Below, piece after piece: positions 1 to 6,590 of a DNA stretch of 13,350 nt. The notes beneath the pieces were generated by a model. The model was not told where the DNA came from. It ran no database searches and saw only the letters and a program-made list of their open reading frames with translations. The position numbers were made by a program, and so were the translations under genes. This stretch comes from Saprospiraceae bacterium UBA3362 (GTDB lineage Bacteria > Bacteroidota > Bacteroidia > Chitinophagales > Saprospiraceae), in assembly GCA_002360455.1 (NCBI GenBank), contig DEQQ01000040.1, positions 1 to 13,350 of the forward strand, read 5' to 3'. How positions within the stretch are numbered: position 1 is the stretch's first letter; the number at the start of each line of letters is the position of its first letter.

Positions 1-1
1 G

Positions 2-424
2 GATAGGATGGTTATTGGATGGAATTTGAGCAACAATATGACAGCCTTGGATACTACGGTGGCAGCATTCAAAAAAGCGCTTCTTAATCGAAATATAAAA
101 AAGGAAAATTCACTTATGTTCCATTCTGATCGTGGCGTACAATATGCTTGTTCAGAATTTACATCAGTATTAAAAGAAAATAATTGCAAACAAAGCATGT
201 CAAGGAAAGGAAATTGTTGGGATAATGCGGTAGCAGAATCATTTTTTAAAACTATAAAAACAGAACATATTGATAGTTATGAATTCAAAAATCAAGATGA
301 GGCTAAATCAATGATTTTTAGATATATAGAAGGTTGGTATAACACAAAAAGAATTCATAGCGCCCTAAACGGAAAATCTCCATTAGAGGCTTTTTATGAA
401 AAAGTTCATATATTAGCAGCCTAA
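2..424 (+). CDS. IS3-family transposase (OrfB, integrase core), C-terminal part
   Basis: DDE recombinase that cuts and joins the ends of the insertion sequence. The frame is open to the left edge (the residues before the first visible Met are D-R), so the ATG at 8 is internal and the gene is cut by the window. Visible family motifs are the start-of-core segment VIGWNLSNNMT, the second catalytic Asp in HSDRGVQYA, and the catalytic Glu in GNCWDNAVAESFFKTIKTE, spaced as in the rve/IS3 integrase core. The C-terminus has the usual IS3 signature YIEGWYNTKRIHSALNGKSP. The first catalytic Asp and the DNA-binding OrfA part lie upstream. No frameshift is seen in the visible part, so the copy may be intact. 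Confidence 0.9.
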   Translation, partial: DRMVIGWNLSNNMTALDTTVAAFKKALLNRNIKKENSLMFHSDRGVQYACSEFTSVLKENNCKQSMSRKGNCWDNAVAESFFKTIKTEHIDSYEFKNQDEAKSMIFRYIEGWYNTKRIHSALNGKSPLEAFYEKVHILAA

Positions 425-432
425 TACGTATT

Positions 433-463
433 CAATTTGTCCACTATAGTGAGGAAGTCCACA
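433..463 (+). repeat. Candidate right terminal repeat of the IS
   Basis: Starts 8 nt after the transposase stop. It contains the perfect palindrome CACTATAGTG (442-451) and a direct repeat GTCCAC at 439-444 and 457-462, and ends in CA at 462-463. Position and terminal CA fit an IS3-family right end. The exact boundary is inferred because the left end is not in the window. Confidence 0.45.
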
Positions 464-591
464 TAGTAGTTAATACATTAGGCTGTAAAATTAAGCCTTT
501 GCAAAAAATAAATGCATTCTTATCCAAGCTAAAGGGTCAGTCTAATTTTTATAAAATAGCGAATCCAACACGAATCAAAGAAAGAGTGTAA
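464..591 (+). pseudogene. Reading-frame remnant next to the IS end
   Basis: A frame without start codon runs out of the IS end through VVNTLGCKIKPLQKINAF and on to NPTRIKERV, stopping at 589-591. It has no Met start outside the IS. It could be the 3' end of a gene interrupted by the insertion or simply an open stretch by chance. I recognise no family. Very AT-rich surroundings make chance likely. Confidence 0.25.
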
Positions 592-802
592 TATCCTTTA
601 GTGAAACCTATTAATGATTAAGATTATAGTGAAAGGATAAATGTCTTTTTTGATCAAACCAAAAAAATTTTACGGAAAAATAAATGTAAAATCATAGCTT
701 ATCAGAGCCAATTAAAAATATGGATGAAATAAATGGCATGAGAGTTTGTGCGTTTTTTTTAAATTCAGTTTATGAAAGGTAAATTGCTATGTTGAACTGA
801 AA
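592..802. other. Intergenic, degenerate AT-rich stretch
   Basis: No supportable gene. Only frames of about 20 codons are present, such as one at 641-697 and one at 720-785. A weak inverted repeat, TTCAGTT at 764-770 and AACTGAA at 795-801, lies at the 3' end of the minus-strand gene that follows. It is not followed by a U-run on either strand, so I do not call it a terminator. Confidence 0.4.
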
Positions 803-1156
803 TTAGTCTATAAGGAAGCTAATTTCTTTGCTTTGTTCTATTTTATTATCAATTGGGTTTTTGAGTGATAGTAGTAGTTTTGTTTTTCCTTGAGCATTGG
901 CTCTACATTCTACTTTGAGTTTGCCTGTAGATCCTTTTTTTATATCATCGGACATAAGAGGTGTGATCACCACAGTCATATTTCCTGTGGGCTCACAAGA
1001 GGAGATCCACTGATATCCTTTGGTAGAAAAATCTTCCAAAAGAAGAACATGACTTTGGTTTACTTTGAGCCGGATGCTGTCGTTTGATTTGCAAGCGGAA
1101 ATAAGGGTAATGAACAGAAAACCGAATAGTAATTTTTGCATAAAAATGGAGTTCAT
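803..1156 (-). CDS. Chagasin-like (I42) protease-inhibitor-fold lipoprotein
   Basis: 117 residues. The N-terminus has a hydrophobic stretch (LLFGFLFITLISAC) with a lipobox-like I-S-A-C, so Cys22 is the likely lipidated residue and the mature part would be about 95 residues at a membrane surface. The mature part resembles the chagasin/I42 family, whose inhibitors plug the active site of papain-like cysteine proteases with three loops. The segment STKGYQW (44-50) sits where the family has NPTTGYxW, a Lys/Gly-rich turn (DIKKGSTGKL, 71-80) where it has the Gly-rich loop, and LKNPIDN (98-104) where it has the YxRPW loop. All three loops are weakened, so inhibition itself is uncertain. Met6 is an alternative start. 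It appears to be a single gene. Confidence 0.6.
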   Translation of the reverse strand: MNSIFMQKLLFGFLFITLISACKSNDSIRLKVNQSHVLLLEDFSTKGYQWISSCEPTGNMTVVITPLMSDDIKKGSTGKLKVECRANAQGKTKLLLSLKNPIDNKIEQSKEISFLID

Positions 1157-1195
1157 ATTGATCTGAGGAATCAGGATTTAGTTTTAATGAGATAA

Positions 1196-1203
1196 CAAAG
1201 GTA
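1196..1203 (-). promoter_or_regulatory. Candidate -7 element (TACCTTTG) for the I42-like gene
   Basis: On the minus strand TACCTTTG matches the Bacteroidota -7 consensus TAnnTTTG and lies 39 nt upstream of the ATG at 1156. I see no TTG/TTTG at the expected -33 distance, so this is a partial match. Confidence 0.35.
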
Positions 1204-1410
1204 AATAAATTTTTTGTTCCGGAGTTTTGGAAATTGGTGTCGGTATTGTTTTGGAACTAAGGAAGCACTGTTCATTGAGAGCGTAGAAGTATTGAACAAA
1301 CTATAACTCATCCATGTCCGATTATAAGCAAATTAAATGGAGCAGCTTTTGTGAAAGTCCAAGGCACTCAAAGTATGAAGAATAAATCTATCCTAATGAA
1401 TTCTAGAGGC

Positions 1411-1449
1411 TATAAATAAAAAAGGTCACCTGAATTGATCCAGATGACC
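1411..1449 (-). terminator. Rho-independent terminator of the PstS-like gene
   Basis: Arms 1424-1432 (GGTCACCTG) and 1441-1449 (CAGATGACC) flank an 8-nt loop. Read on the minus strand, the RNA stem is GGUCAUCUG/CAGGUGACC, fully paired if one U-G wobble is allowed, followed at once by TTTTTTATTTATA. On the plus strand the same position is a C-A mismatch and there is no U-run, so the element works in the minus direction. It lies about 150 nt past the stop of the lipoprotein gene at 1602. Confidence 0.75.
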
Positions 1450-1601
1450 CTCCCTAATCCCTGTAGGCAAAAACATATCCCGATTTTAAAACGAAGCCTA
1501 GTAAATATTCATTTTATAATAGTAGAAACGGATAGATTACTTTTTTCGTTTGATATTATGTGTTAAGAAAATCATAAAATCCGCTAGAGGCAATTTTTTT
1601 G

Positions 1602-2564
1602 CTATTGAACGATCTTGGGATCAGAATTTTTTATTTCTATCCATCTTTCGGTTTGAAATTTGGGCAAGAGGCCTGCTTTGAGCATAATTTTCTGACCTAC
1701 TTCTCCGGCCATAAAGGAGGCAAAACCCAAGCCCAGATCATTTTTTCCACTTCTTGAAATAAGATAAATAGATCTGGTAAAAGGGTAGTGTTTGTCTTGG
1801 AGATCGTATTGGTATGGATAGGTGATTTCATTTGGTATCGAATCTTTGGGTCTGTAAATTCCGATTAGCTTCACTTTGGATAGTAATTTTTTAGCCTCTG
1901 CATCATCGGAGTCTGATATTGCGCTCCAGTCCACCACACCCAGGGCTTCCGGATGTTGAGCAACATAGTCAAAGATCTGAAGTTTGTTTTCTTTGGAGTA
2001 AATGTGAGCAGGAAACTTTTCTGAAGAACACAGTGAGATGAGTTGGCGGGCAATACCGCTTTTTGTATTTTCTACAATGAGGCTTTGAAAGTGCGTTTGA
2101 GGTTTGTTGCAAATAAGATCTGTCAACTGCTCATAAGCTAAAGCTGTGTCTTTGGATTCCGGATGAGCTATAAAGGCCAGGGCTGTCTCGGCCAAAATAT
2201 ATCTTCGCGGAATGATTTCTTGGGATTGAAAATATTTGATTTCGGATGAGTCCAAATCTCTTGGAATAATCATGATGGGTAAGCTATCGCTAAGAAAAGC
2301 CTTGACCACTTCGTTCTCCTCTGCAATCAATAGATTGATATGAGCATAGGGGTAATTGCGCTCAAAAATTTCTTCTTGCTGTCTGATGATTCCTTCCAGT
2401 GCTCTGTCGCAGGAGATAATGATGCTGCCATGAGTGGGGCTGCTGTCTTTGGGTTCTTGTTTTGGTTGACATGAAAGTTGAAATAACATGAACAGAAGTA
2501 GGACAGGAGTTGACTTTTTGGTTAAATTTTTTTTAGAAGCAAACAGAGAATATGCAATTTTCAT
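1602..2564 (-). CDS. PstS-like substrate-binding lipoprotein
   Basis: 320 residues from the ATG at 2564. The N-terminus is MKIAYSLFASKKN, then a hydrophobic segment ending LFQLSC, so Cys32 is the likely lipidated residue. The rest resembles the PstS-type periplasmic binding protein superfamily (type II fold): an early SIIISCDRALEGI strand-helix, the hinge-like segment LIVENTKSGIAR (162-173), a second-lobe segment ALGVVDWSAI (207-216), and the conserved C-terminal block KHYPFTRSIYLISRSG (258-273) followed by FASFMAGEVGQKIMLKAGLLP. Family members bind phosphate or related anions for ABC uptake; no pst permease or ATPase is nearby, so the ligand is unknown. The frame stays open upstream to a GTG at 2699, but that extension reads through a repetitive element, so I reject it. 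It is a single gene ending at the terminator at 1411-1449. Confidence 0.75.
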   Translation of the reverse strand: MKIAYSLFASKKNLTKKSTPVLLLFMLFQLSCQPKQEPKDSSPTHGSIIISCDRALEGIIRQQEEIFERNYPYAHINLLIAEENEVVKAFLSDSLPIMIIPRDLDSSEIKYFQSQEIIPRRYILAETALAFIAHPESKDTALAYEQLTDLICNKPQTHFQSLIVENTKSGIARQLISLCSSEKFPAHIYSKENKLQIFDYVAQHPEALGVVDWSAISDSDDAEAKKLLSKVKLIGIYRPKDSIPNEITYPYQYDLQDKHYPFTRSIYLISRSGKNDLGLGFASFMAGEVGQKIMLKAGLLPKFQTERWIEIKNSDPKIVQ

Positions 2565-2620
2565 CTTTAAGAAGTTTGGATTGTAAATAGCAGATTTCTG
2601 TGAGCTGCCTGGAGGGTTTA

Positions 2621-2714
2621 GTCTATTTCTTGTAACACAAGAAATAGACCGAGCGAAAGCGAGCCCGTAAGGGAGCGACCCGAACAAAGTGAGGGGCACA
2701 GCCCAAAAAAGGCC
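2621..2714. repeat. GC-rich repetitive intergenic element with perfect hairpin
   Basis: A perfect inverted repeat with 13-nt arms (2621-2633 GTCTATTTCTTGT, 2637-2649) and the 3-nt loop AAC is followed by a GC-rich tract (2650-2714). That tract has internal near-repeats of the type GAGCGAAAGCGAG / GGGAGCGACCCGAAC and a small GGGC-ACA-GCCC hairpin (2694-2704). The base composition contrasts with the AT-rich surroundings. On the minus strand it reads as residues FGSLPYGLAFARSI. From memory, similar REP-like intergenic repeats recur in Bacteroidota genomes; copy number cannot be checked here. It lies between the divergent lipoprotein and clpP genes. Confidence 0.6.
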
Positions 2715-2802
2715 AAAAAGAACTACAGAATCTACATTAGTAAACGAAAAACAATATGATTAGTATTCTGTTTACATAGGAATTTTATAAATAAGAACAA
2801 TT

Positions 2803-3504
2803 ATGTATTCTCAAGACGAATTCAAAAAATATGCAGTAAAACATCTGGGGATGTCTTCTATGCATTTGGAACATTATATGAATCATTCTATCCCTGAGAT
2901 TGAGGGATTTACGCCTCAAATCATAGAAGAGAGACAGCTCAATGTGGTAGGCATGGATGTGTTCTCAAGGTTGATGATGGACAGGATTATTTTTATGGGT
3001 GTGCCTGTGAATGATTATGTTGCCAATGTTGTACAAGCTCAACTTTTGTTTTTGGACTCGGCAGATGCGCGTCGAGATATTATGATGTACATCAATAGTC
3101 CGGGAGGATCTGTGATAGATGGATTGGGCATTTACGATACAATGCAGTTTGTGAATCCGGATGTCAACACCATTTGTACAGGACTTGCCGCTAGTATGGG
3201 AGCGGTTTTATTGTGTGCCGGAACCAAAGGGAAGAGAAGCTGTCTTAAACATGCTCGTGTTATGATCCACCAACCCAGTGGAGGAATGAAAGGGCAGTTT
3301 ACGGATATGGAAATTTCTTATAAGTTGATCAAAGATCTTAAGAAGGAATTGTACACCATAATGTCGGAACACACAGGGCAGACTGTGGATAAAATAGAAT
3401 CAGACTGCGATCGCGACAACTGGATGACATCTGATGAGGCCAAGGAATACGGTCTTATAGACGAGGTATTGTTGAGAATAAAAAAACCTATAGCCCGTGG
3501 CTAA
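2803..3504 (+). CDS. clpP: ATP-dependent Clp protease proteolytic subunit ClpP
   Basis: Serine peptidase (S14) forming the double-ring chamber that degrades proteins fed by ClpX in the cytosol. 233 residues. The catalytic triad is visible with family spacing: Ser131 in GLAASMGAVLL, His156 in RVMIHQPSGG, Asp205 in DCDRDNWMTS (25 and 49 residues apart, as in E. coli ClpP). Other family segments are IIFMGVPVND, MYINSPGGSVIDGLGIYDTM (95-114) and AKEYGLIDEVL. The N-terminus before the core (about 45 residues) is longer than in E. coli, and some or all of it may be a propeptide. The start ATG at 2803 follows an AT-rich leader. The 3' end overlaps clpX by 8 nt, so the two are one operon. No tig gene precedes it; the upstream neighbour is divergent. 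Confidence 0.97.
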   Translation: MYSQDEFKKYAVKHLGMSSMHLEHYMNHSIPEIEGFTPQIIEERQLNVVGMDVFSRLMMDRIIFMGVPVNDYVANVVQAQLLFLDSADARRDIMMYINSPGGSVIDGLGIYDTMQFVNPDVNTICTGLAASMGAVLLCAGTKGKRSCLKHARVMIHQPSGGMKGQFTDMEISYKLIKDLKKELYTIMSEHTGQTVDKIESDCDRDNWMTSDEAKEYGLIDEVLLRIKKPIARG

Positions 3505-4759
3505 AAAAAGAACTAAAAATGAAGTTCACTGTGCTTTTTGTGGTGCAGACAGTGGCATGTCACAGCTCATTGTGGAAGGGATAGAAGCCGCAATTTGTGA
3601 CTCCTGTGCAGTGGAAGCCATGAAAATTGTTGAAGAATCTTTGGGCTCTAAAAAGGATTTTTCTTCAAAAGATTCCAAGCTCAAAGAAGGATTTCATTTT
3701 AATCCCGAGCTTACTCCAAAAAAAATCAAAGAGTATCTTGATCTCTTCGTAGTAGGTCAGGATGAAGCAAAAATCACCCTAGCCCTTGCAGTCTATAATC
3801 ATTACAAAAGATTGTCTGTGCGAGGATTGAATAAAGAGGTGGAGTTAGAAAAATCAAATGTACTCTTTATTGGTCCAACCGGTACGGGAAAAACATTGAT
3901 GGCAAAGACGCTTGCCAAGTTGCTTGACGTTCCGTTTGCCATTGTGGATGCTACTTCGTTTACTGAAGCTGGATATGTAGGTGAGGACGTAGAAGGAATG
4001 TTAAGCAGATTGTTACAATCCTGCGAGTACGATATACCCTCTGCACAGGTGGGAATCATCTACATAGATGAGATCGATAAAATTTCTAGGCGTGGAGAAA
4101 ATCCGAGTATCACGCGTGATGTATCCGGCGAGGGAGTGCAGCAAGCGATGTTAAAAATATTGGAAGGAGCAGAGGTCAATGTACCTCCAGCGGGAGGTAG
4201 AAAACATCCTGAGCAACAGTTTCTCAAAGTGAATACACAGAACATACTTTTTATTTGTGGTGGAGCTTTTGATGGATTGGAAAAAATAATATCGAGAAGA
4301 ATCAATACACAGACCTTAGGTTATCAATCCAAAGATTTGCAGGAGAAAAATTCGTGTCAGGTATTGCATCACGTGAATCATTTTGATTTAAAAAAATTTG
4401 GGCTTATTCCTGAGTTATTGGGACGATTGCCTGTGCTGGCGTTTTTGGATCCATTGGATAAGGCTGCACTGAAACAGATTCTTACTGTGCCCAAAAATGC
4501 GTTGATGAAACAATATGAGCATCTTTTTAAGATGGAAGGAATCCATCTTAAGGTAGAAGATGAGGCACTGGAGATCATTGCGGATTTGGCCTTAGAAAAC
4601 AAATTGGGAGCCAGAGGTCTGCGAGCCATTTGCGAAGCTGTTTTTAGAAAAGCAATGTTTCGAGCTCCGGAAAAAGAAATGGGAACTGAATTGATTGTGA
4701 ACAAGGCTTATTTGGAGCAGGAGGTGGATTTGAGTTCGTTTTTACTCAAGGCATCGTAG
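3497..4759 (+). CDS. clpX: ATP-dependent Clp protease ATP-binding subunit ClpX
   Basis: AAA+ unfoldase that recognises tagged substrates, unfolds them and threads them into ClpP. 420 residues. The N-terminal C4 zinc domain has Cys12, Cys15, Cys34 and Cys37. Walker A is GPTGTGKT (126-133), Walker B IIYIDEID (187-194). The pore loop GYVGED includes Tyr160, the RKH loop is at 235-237, arginine finger/box VII region PELLGRLP at 305-312, and sensor 2 GARGLR at 371-376. The ClpP-docking loop, IGF in E. coli, appears as LGY (274-276), a conservative variant. The start is GTG at 3497 inside the end of clpP; the next in-frame Met is residue 21, which would delete two zinc ligands. The overlap suggests translational coupling. 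I see no clear terminator downstream. Confidence 0.97.
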   Translation: MAKKRTKNEVHCAFCGADSGMSQLIVEGIEAAICDSCAVEAMKIVEESLGSKKDFSSKDSKLKEGFHFNPELTPKKIKEYLDLFVVGQDEAKITLALAVYNHYKRLSVRGLNKEVELEKSNVLFIGPTGTGKTLMAKTLAKLLDVPFAIVDATSFTEAGYVGEDVEGMLSRLLQSCEYDIPSAQVGIIYIDEIDKISRRGENPSITRDVSGEGVQQAMLKILEGAEVNVPPAGGRKHPEQQFLKVNTQNILFICGGAFDGLEKIISRRINTQTLGYQSKDLQEKNSCQVLHHVNHFDLKKFGLIPELLGRLPVLAFLDPLDKAALKQILTVPKNALMKQYEHLFKMEGIHLKVEDEALEIIADLALENKLGARGLRAICEAVFRKAMFRAPEKEMGTELIVNKAYLEQEVDLSSFLLKAS

Positions 4760-4800
4760 TCAAGAAATTCAAATCATGAGTTTGATGTTGTCTTAAGTTT

Positions 4801-4817
4801 TTTCCTCAAAGAGGAAA
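4801..4817. repeat. Perfect palindrome at the left edge of tandem unit 1
   Basis: TTTCCTC-AAA-GAGGAAA, 7-bp arms with a 3-nt loop, lies 41 nt after the clpX stop. It is preceded, not followed, by a T-run, so it is not a standard terminator for clpX. Homology with unit 2 begins inside its right arm, at GGAAATGC (4813). Confidence 0.6.
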
Positions 4818-4838
4818 TGCAAATAAACTAAATTCTAT

Positions 4839-4858
4839 ATACAATAAATTTATTGTAT
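4839..4858. promoter_or_regulatory. 20-bp AT-rich palindrome upstream of the unit 1 promoter
   Basis: TACAATAAATTTATTGTA with one further pairing base on each side is a perfect dyad without loop, 53 nt before the -33 element. The shape fits an operator for a dimeric regulator. In unit 2 the same site (6618-6635) has one mismatch. Function is inferred; AT-rich palindromes also arise by chance. Confidence 0.4.
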
Positions 4859-4911
4859 TAGTATCTAAATATAAGATTGATTTTTGTGAAGCTGCTTTTT
4901 TCTTGATAAAA

Positions 4912-4942
4912 TTTGTTTTTTTAAAATAATTGGTTATATTTG
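4912..4942 (+). promoter_or_regulatory. Bacteroidota housekeeping promoter of unit 1
   Basis: TTTG at 4912-4915 and TATATTTG at 4935-4942 match the -33 and -7 consensus (TTTG, TAnnTTTG) with a 19-nt spacer. The ATG of gene A1 is 32 nt after the -7 element, leaving a leader of about 25 nt. Confidence 0.75.
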
Positions 4943-4974
4943 TCGCTCAATTTATCACTTAAATATTTTCAATT

Positions 4975-5501
4975 ATGAAACTCTTTTTCCACATTCCACA
5001 TTTTCTCAAGGTAGTATTAGCTATTTTTGAGTTAGTTATTTGTTTAACTTGTATCCAATCGAAGTTCAAGGTCAAGAGCAATCCTGTCCAATTGTAGCAG
5101 TACAAAATGAAGATGGAGGAATATCTGTAAATTGTTGCTGCACCTATATGACTTATGAGCCACAAAGCCAACCGTTTACTCCAATTCAAGTTCATTATAA
5201 GTTTTTAAAGCAAGTTTATTATTATCAGATATATCTCACATATCTGGTTGTCTGTTTAAATAATATATATTATAGGGAAGAACTTGCAGTGGAATATTAT
5301 TCAAGCCCTTTAAATAATGGTTGTGATCAATTTATTAGGACTGGTGGTGGTACTTACTTAATCTTAGATTTAATACCAAAAGGTAATTGTTTTGCCACAG
5401 CAAGAATAAGGTATAAGAATACTCAAAACAGCCCACTCGATAGTTGCGGGTTCAGCACATTAAATTTTGAATGGCATGGCAATGGGTATGAATGTTATTA
5501 A
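4975..5501 (+). pseudogene. Gene A1: cysteine-rich secreted protein, frameshifted in the signal peptide
   Basis: From the ATG at 4975 the frame reads MKLFFHIPHFLKVVLAIF.. to CIQ, a signal-peptide-like segment, then goes out of frame and stops at 5095-5097 after 40 codons. Comparison with unit 2 shows one A missing at 5057-5058 (CCAA here, CCAAA there). Restoring it gives IEVQGQEQSCPIVAVQ, with a likely cleavage before Gln, running to 5501. The open 3' part can only start at a TTG (5040), which gives no signal peptide. The mature part has nine Cys, including CCC, and a C-terminal signature NSPLDSCGFSTLNFEWHGNG. All nine Cys positions are kept in A2 although the middle is diverged. I recognise no family. 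It is followed by gene B1 after 23 nt. A sequencing error is possible. Confidence 0.65.
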
Positions 5502-5524
5502 ATAAAAAGTCGAAACACAAAATC

Positions 5525-6397
5525 ATGAGAGTAATTTTTTTATTAGTTTTAATTGTTCTTTTTAATAGTGGGATATCACAAAATATTTCTTTAATATTAC
5601 GAACAGGCGATATTGAAAATAGACATTATGATACTTGTAAGATTGGTTTTCACCCATTAGCTACAAGTGGAATTGACACTAATCTTGGTGAAGAAGATAT
5701 AACCAATACCGCTTTAGGAATAGGTGAAATAAGGGTATTGCAAAGAGGAAGAGCCGATTTTGAGTGTTTTCAATTTAACAGAAGGGTAGATAGTGTAAGA
5801 AACCGTTTTGTTTTTGATACTATGCTGTTTAATCAATCATTCGATTCTAAGATTAATATACGACCATTTACAAGAGAATTCACTGGCTTTGAAGTAAAAA
5901 TGATAACAGGGAGTCGGAGCAGTGTTGTGATTTCATCTACTTCTTCATTATTCTTGAGTGATATAATCGACAGTATATCCATTAAAGCAAATTCTTGTAA
6001 TGGAATTACTGTTGGTGGATCATTAAATGGATATAAGCAGCAATCATTTTCAATTAATCTTCATGATTCTGTATTGGTTTATATATTAGTGTTTCCTAAA
6101 AAAAGTTTATACACAAATGTAGATTTTGATCGACATAATGAGATGGAACAAGAAGAGATCATTCTGTTCCCGAATCCATGCCAAGATTATATAACTGTTA
6201 GTTGCAACAAAGACGGCATAAGCAGATATAAATTGTACGATACTCAGGGAAATCTGAGGAGAGCTCAAAGCATAGCGGAAGGACTGAGGGAATTCAGTAT
6301 TTCTGATCTTGCAGCCTTGAGTTCAGGGCTGTATGTTCTTGTACTGGAAGACCAAAAAGGGAATATCTTGAGCAGAAAAAAAATGCTGAAGGAGTGA
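5525..6397 (+). CDS. Gene B1: T9SS-sorted secreted protein
   Basis: 290 residues from the ATG at 5525; an upstream in-frame ATG at 5492 would overlap gene A1 and add a hydrophilic head before the signal peptide, so I prefer 5525. The signal peptide MRVIFLLVLIVLFNSGIS is likely cut before Gln19. Residues 36-98 form a conserved segment (DTCKIGFHPLATSGIDTNLGEE) that resembles, by memory, a domain common in Bacteroidota secreted proteins with a GxDxxATdGxDxxLGE pattern. Residues 99-212 differ strongly from B2. Residues 213-290 are a type A T9SS sorting domain: ILFPNPCQDYITV, YKLYDTQGNL, LAALSSGLYVLVL, and a basic end SRKKMLKE. The protein is expected on the cell surface or released. It probably shares the A1 promoter. 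Function unknown. Confidence 0.85.
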   Translation: MRVIFLLVLIVLFNSGISQNISLILRTGDIENRHYDTCKIGFHPLATSGIDTNLGEEDITNTALGIGEIRVLQRGRADFECFQFNRRVDSVRNRFVFDTMLFNQSFDSKINIRPFTREFTGFEVKMITGSRSSVVISSTSSLFLSDIIDSISIKANSCNGITVGGSLNGYKQQSFSINLHDSVLVYILVFPKKSLYTNVDFDRHNEMEQEEIILFPNPCQDYITVSCNKDGISRYKLYDTQGNLRRAQSIAEGLREFSISDLAALSSGLYVLVLEDQKGNILSRKKMLKE

Positions 6398-6482
6398 GTA
6401 GAATATTCAAAATAAAATGAGCTAAAACAAGCTAAAATCATACTCAGAGAACCTTCTTAATAGCTGTTGATTTTATTTAAAG

Positions 6483-6523
6483 CAAGTTCCTTTAAATAGA
6501 TTTGGACTTGTATTTCTCTCTTT
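6483..6523 (+). terminator. Weak terminator-like hairpin after gene B1
   Basis: CAAGTTCC (6483-6490) can pair with GGACTTG (6504-6510) with one bulged T and a 13-nt loop, followed by the pyrimidine-rich TATTTCTCTCTTT. The same structure is in unit 2 at 8356-8396. The stem is short and the U-run interrupted. Confidence 0.3.
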
Positions 6524-6537
6524 AATTCAGTATTTGA

Positions 6538-6590
6538 TTATCACCTTCAGGGTATTATTGATAATACGGTTGATATTGCTGCGGTGATAA
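6538..6590. repeat. Nested palindromes at the unit 1 / unit 2 junction
   Basis: An outer inverted repeat, TTATCACC (6538-6545) and GGTGATAA (6583-6590), encloses a perfect inner hairpin GTATTAT-TG-ATAATAC (6552-6567). The right outer arm ends exactly where homology to the start of unit 1 begins (GGAAATGC, 6591). At the end of unit 2 the inner hairpin and the left arm are kept (8411-8418, 8425-8440) but the right arm is lost after GCGGT. Confidence 0.65.

Larger units (their letters stand above)
1..463 (+). mobile_element. Right-hand part of an IS3-family insertion sequence
   Basis: The left edge of the window lies inside an IS3-family element (IS150-like branch). What is visible is the C-terminal part of the transposase reading frame and, after its stop, about 39 nt of terminal sequence. 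I place the outer end at 463 because the element then ends in CA, the usual IS3-family terminus, within a stretch (433-463) containing the palindrome CACTATAGTG and two copies of GTCCAC. The left end is outside the window, so neither the terminal repeat nor a target duplication can be confirmed. Confidence 0.7.
1157..1601. other. Intergenic region holding a promoter element and a terminator
   Basis: No gene is supportable here on either strand. It contains the leader of the I42-like gene, the candidate -7 element at 1196-1203, and the minus-strand terminator at 1411-1449. The rest (about 1210-1410 and 1450-1601) shows nothing I recognise. Confidence 0.5.
4813..6590 (+). repeat. Tandem unit 1 (A1-B1 cassette)
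   Basis: First of two directly repeated units of about 1.8 kb; the second is 6591-8458. Homologous blocks are: the upstream region from 4813 with an 11-nt length difference near 4870; block I, 4872-5162 against 6661-6951, 291 columns with no substitution and one single-base deletion in each copy; block II, about 5628-5816 against 7498-7686, with scattered substitutions; block III, about 6158-6585 against 8031-8458, nearly identical. Between the blocks both copies remain alignable as protein but are clearly diverged. Each unit holds promoter, gene A, gene B and a 3' palindromic region. Confidence 0.9.

Noticed and set aside
890..1087. Plus-strand frame opposite the I42-like gene
   Set aside because: No signal, motif or promoter; the minus-strand protein has lipobox and family pattern.
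2565..2699. N-terminal extension of the PstS-like lipoprotein to a GTG at 2699
   Set aside because: It is the translation of a repetitive GC-rich element and places the signal peptide at residue 65; the ATG at 2564 gives a normal lipoprotein start.
4060..4704. Minus-strand open frames inside clpX
   Set aside because: They mirror a well-conserved gene on the other strand and show no motif of their own.
4801..4817. Rho-independent terminator of clpX
   Set aside because: The palindrome is preceded by a T-run but followed by TGCAAATAAAC, the wrong order for either strand.
4916..4922. Phase-variable T7 tract in the unit promoters
   Set aside because: The tract has seven T in both units and lies in the spacer with equal length, so there is no sign of variation here.
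5031..5094. Programmed -1 frameshift to express gene A1 (and likewise A2)
   Set aside because: No X-XXY-YYZ slippery heptamer lies in the possible shift window of copy 1, and the comparison of copies shows true single-base deletions at different places.
5492..5524. Earlier ATG for gene B1
   Set aside because: It overlaps the end of gene A1 and adds a basic head (LLNKKSKHKI) before a complete signal peptide; copy 2 has no equivalent.
6538..6590. Integron attC site at the unit junction
   Set aside because: No paired RYYYAAC/GTTRRRY core sites; units carry their own promoter and two genes, and no integrase is visible.
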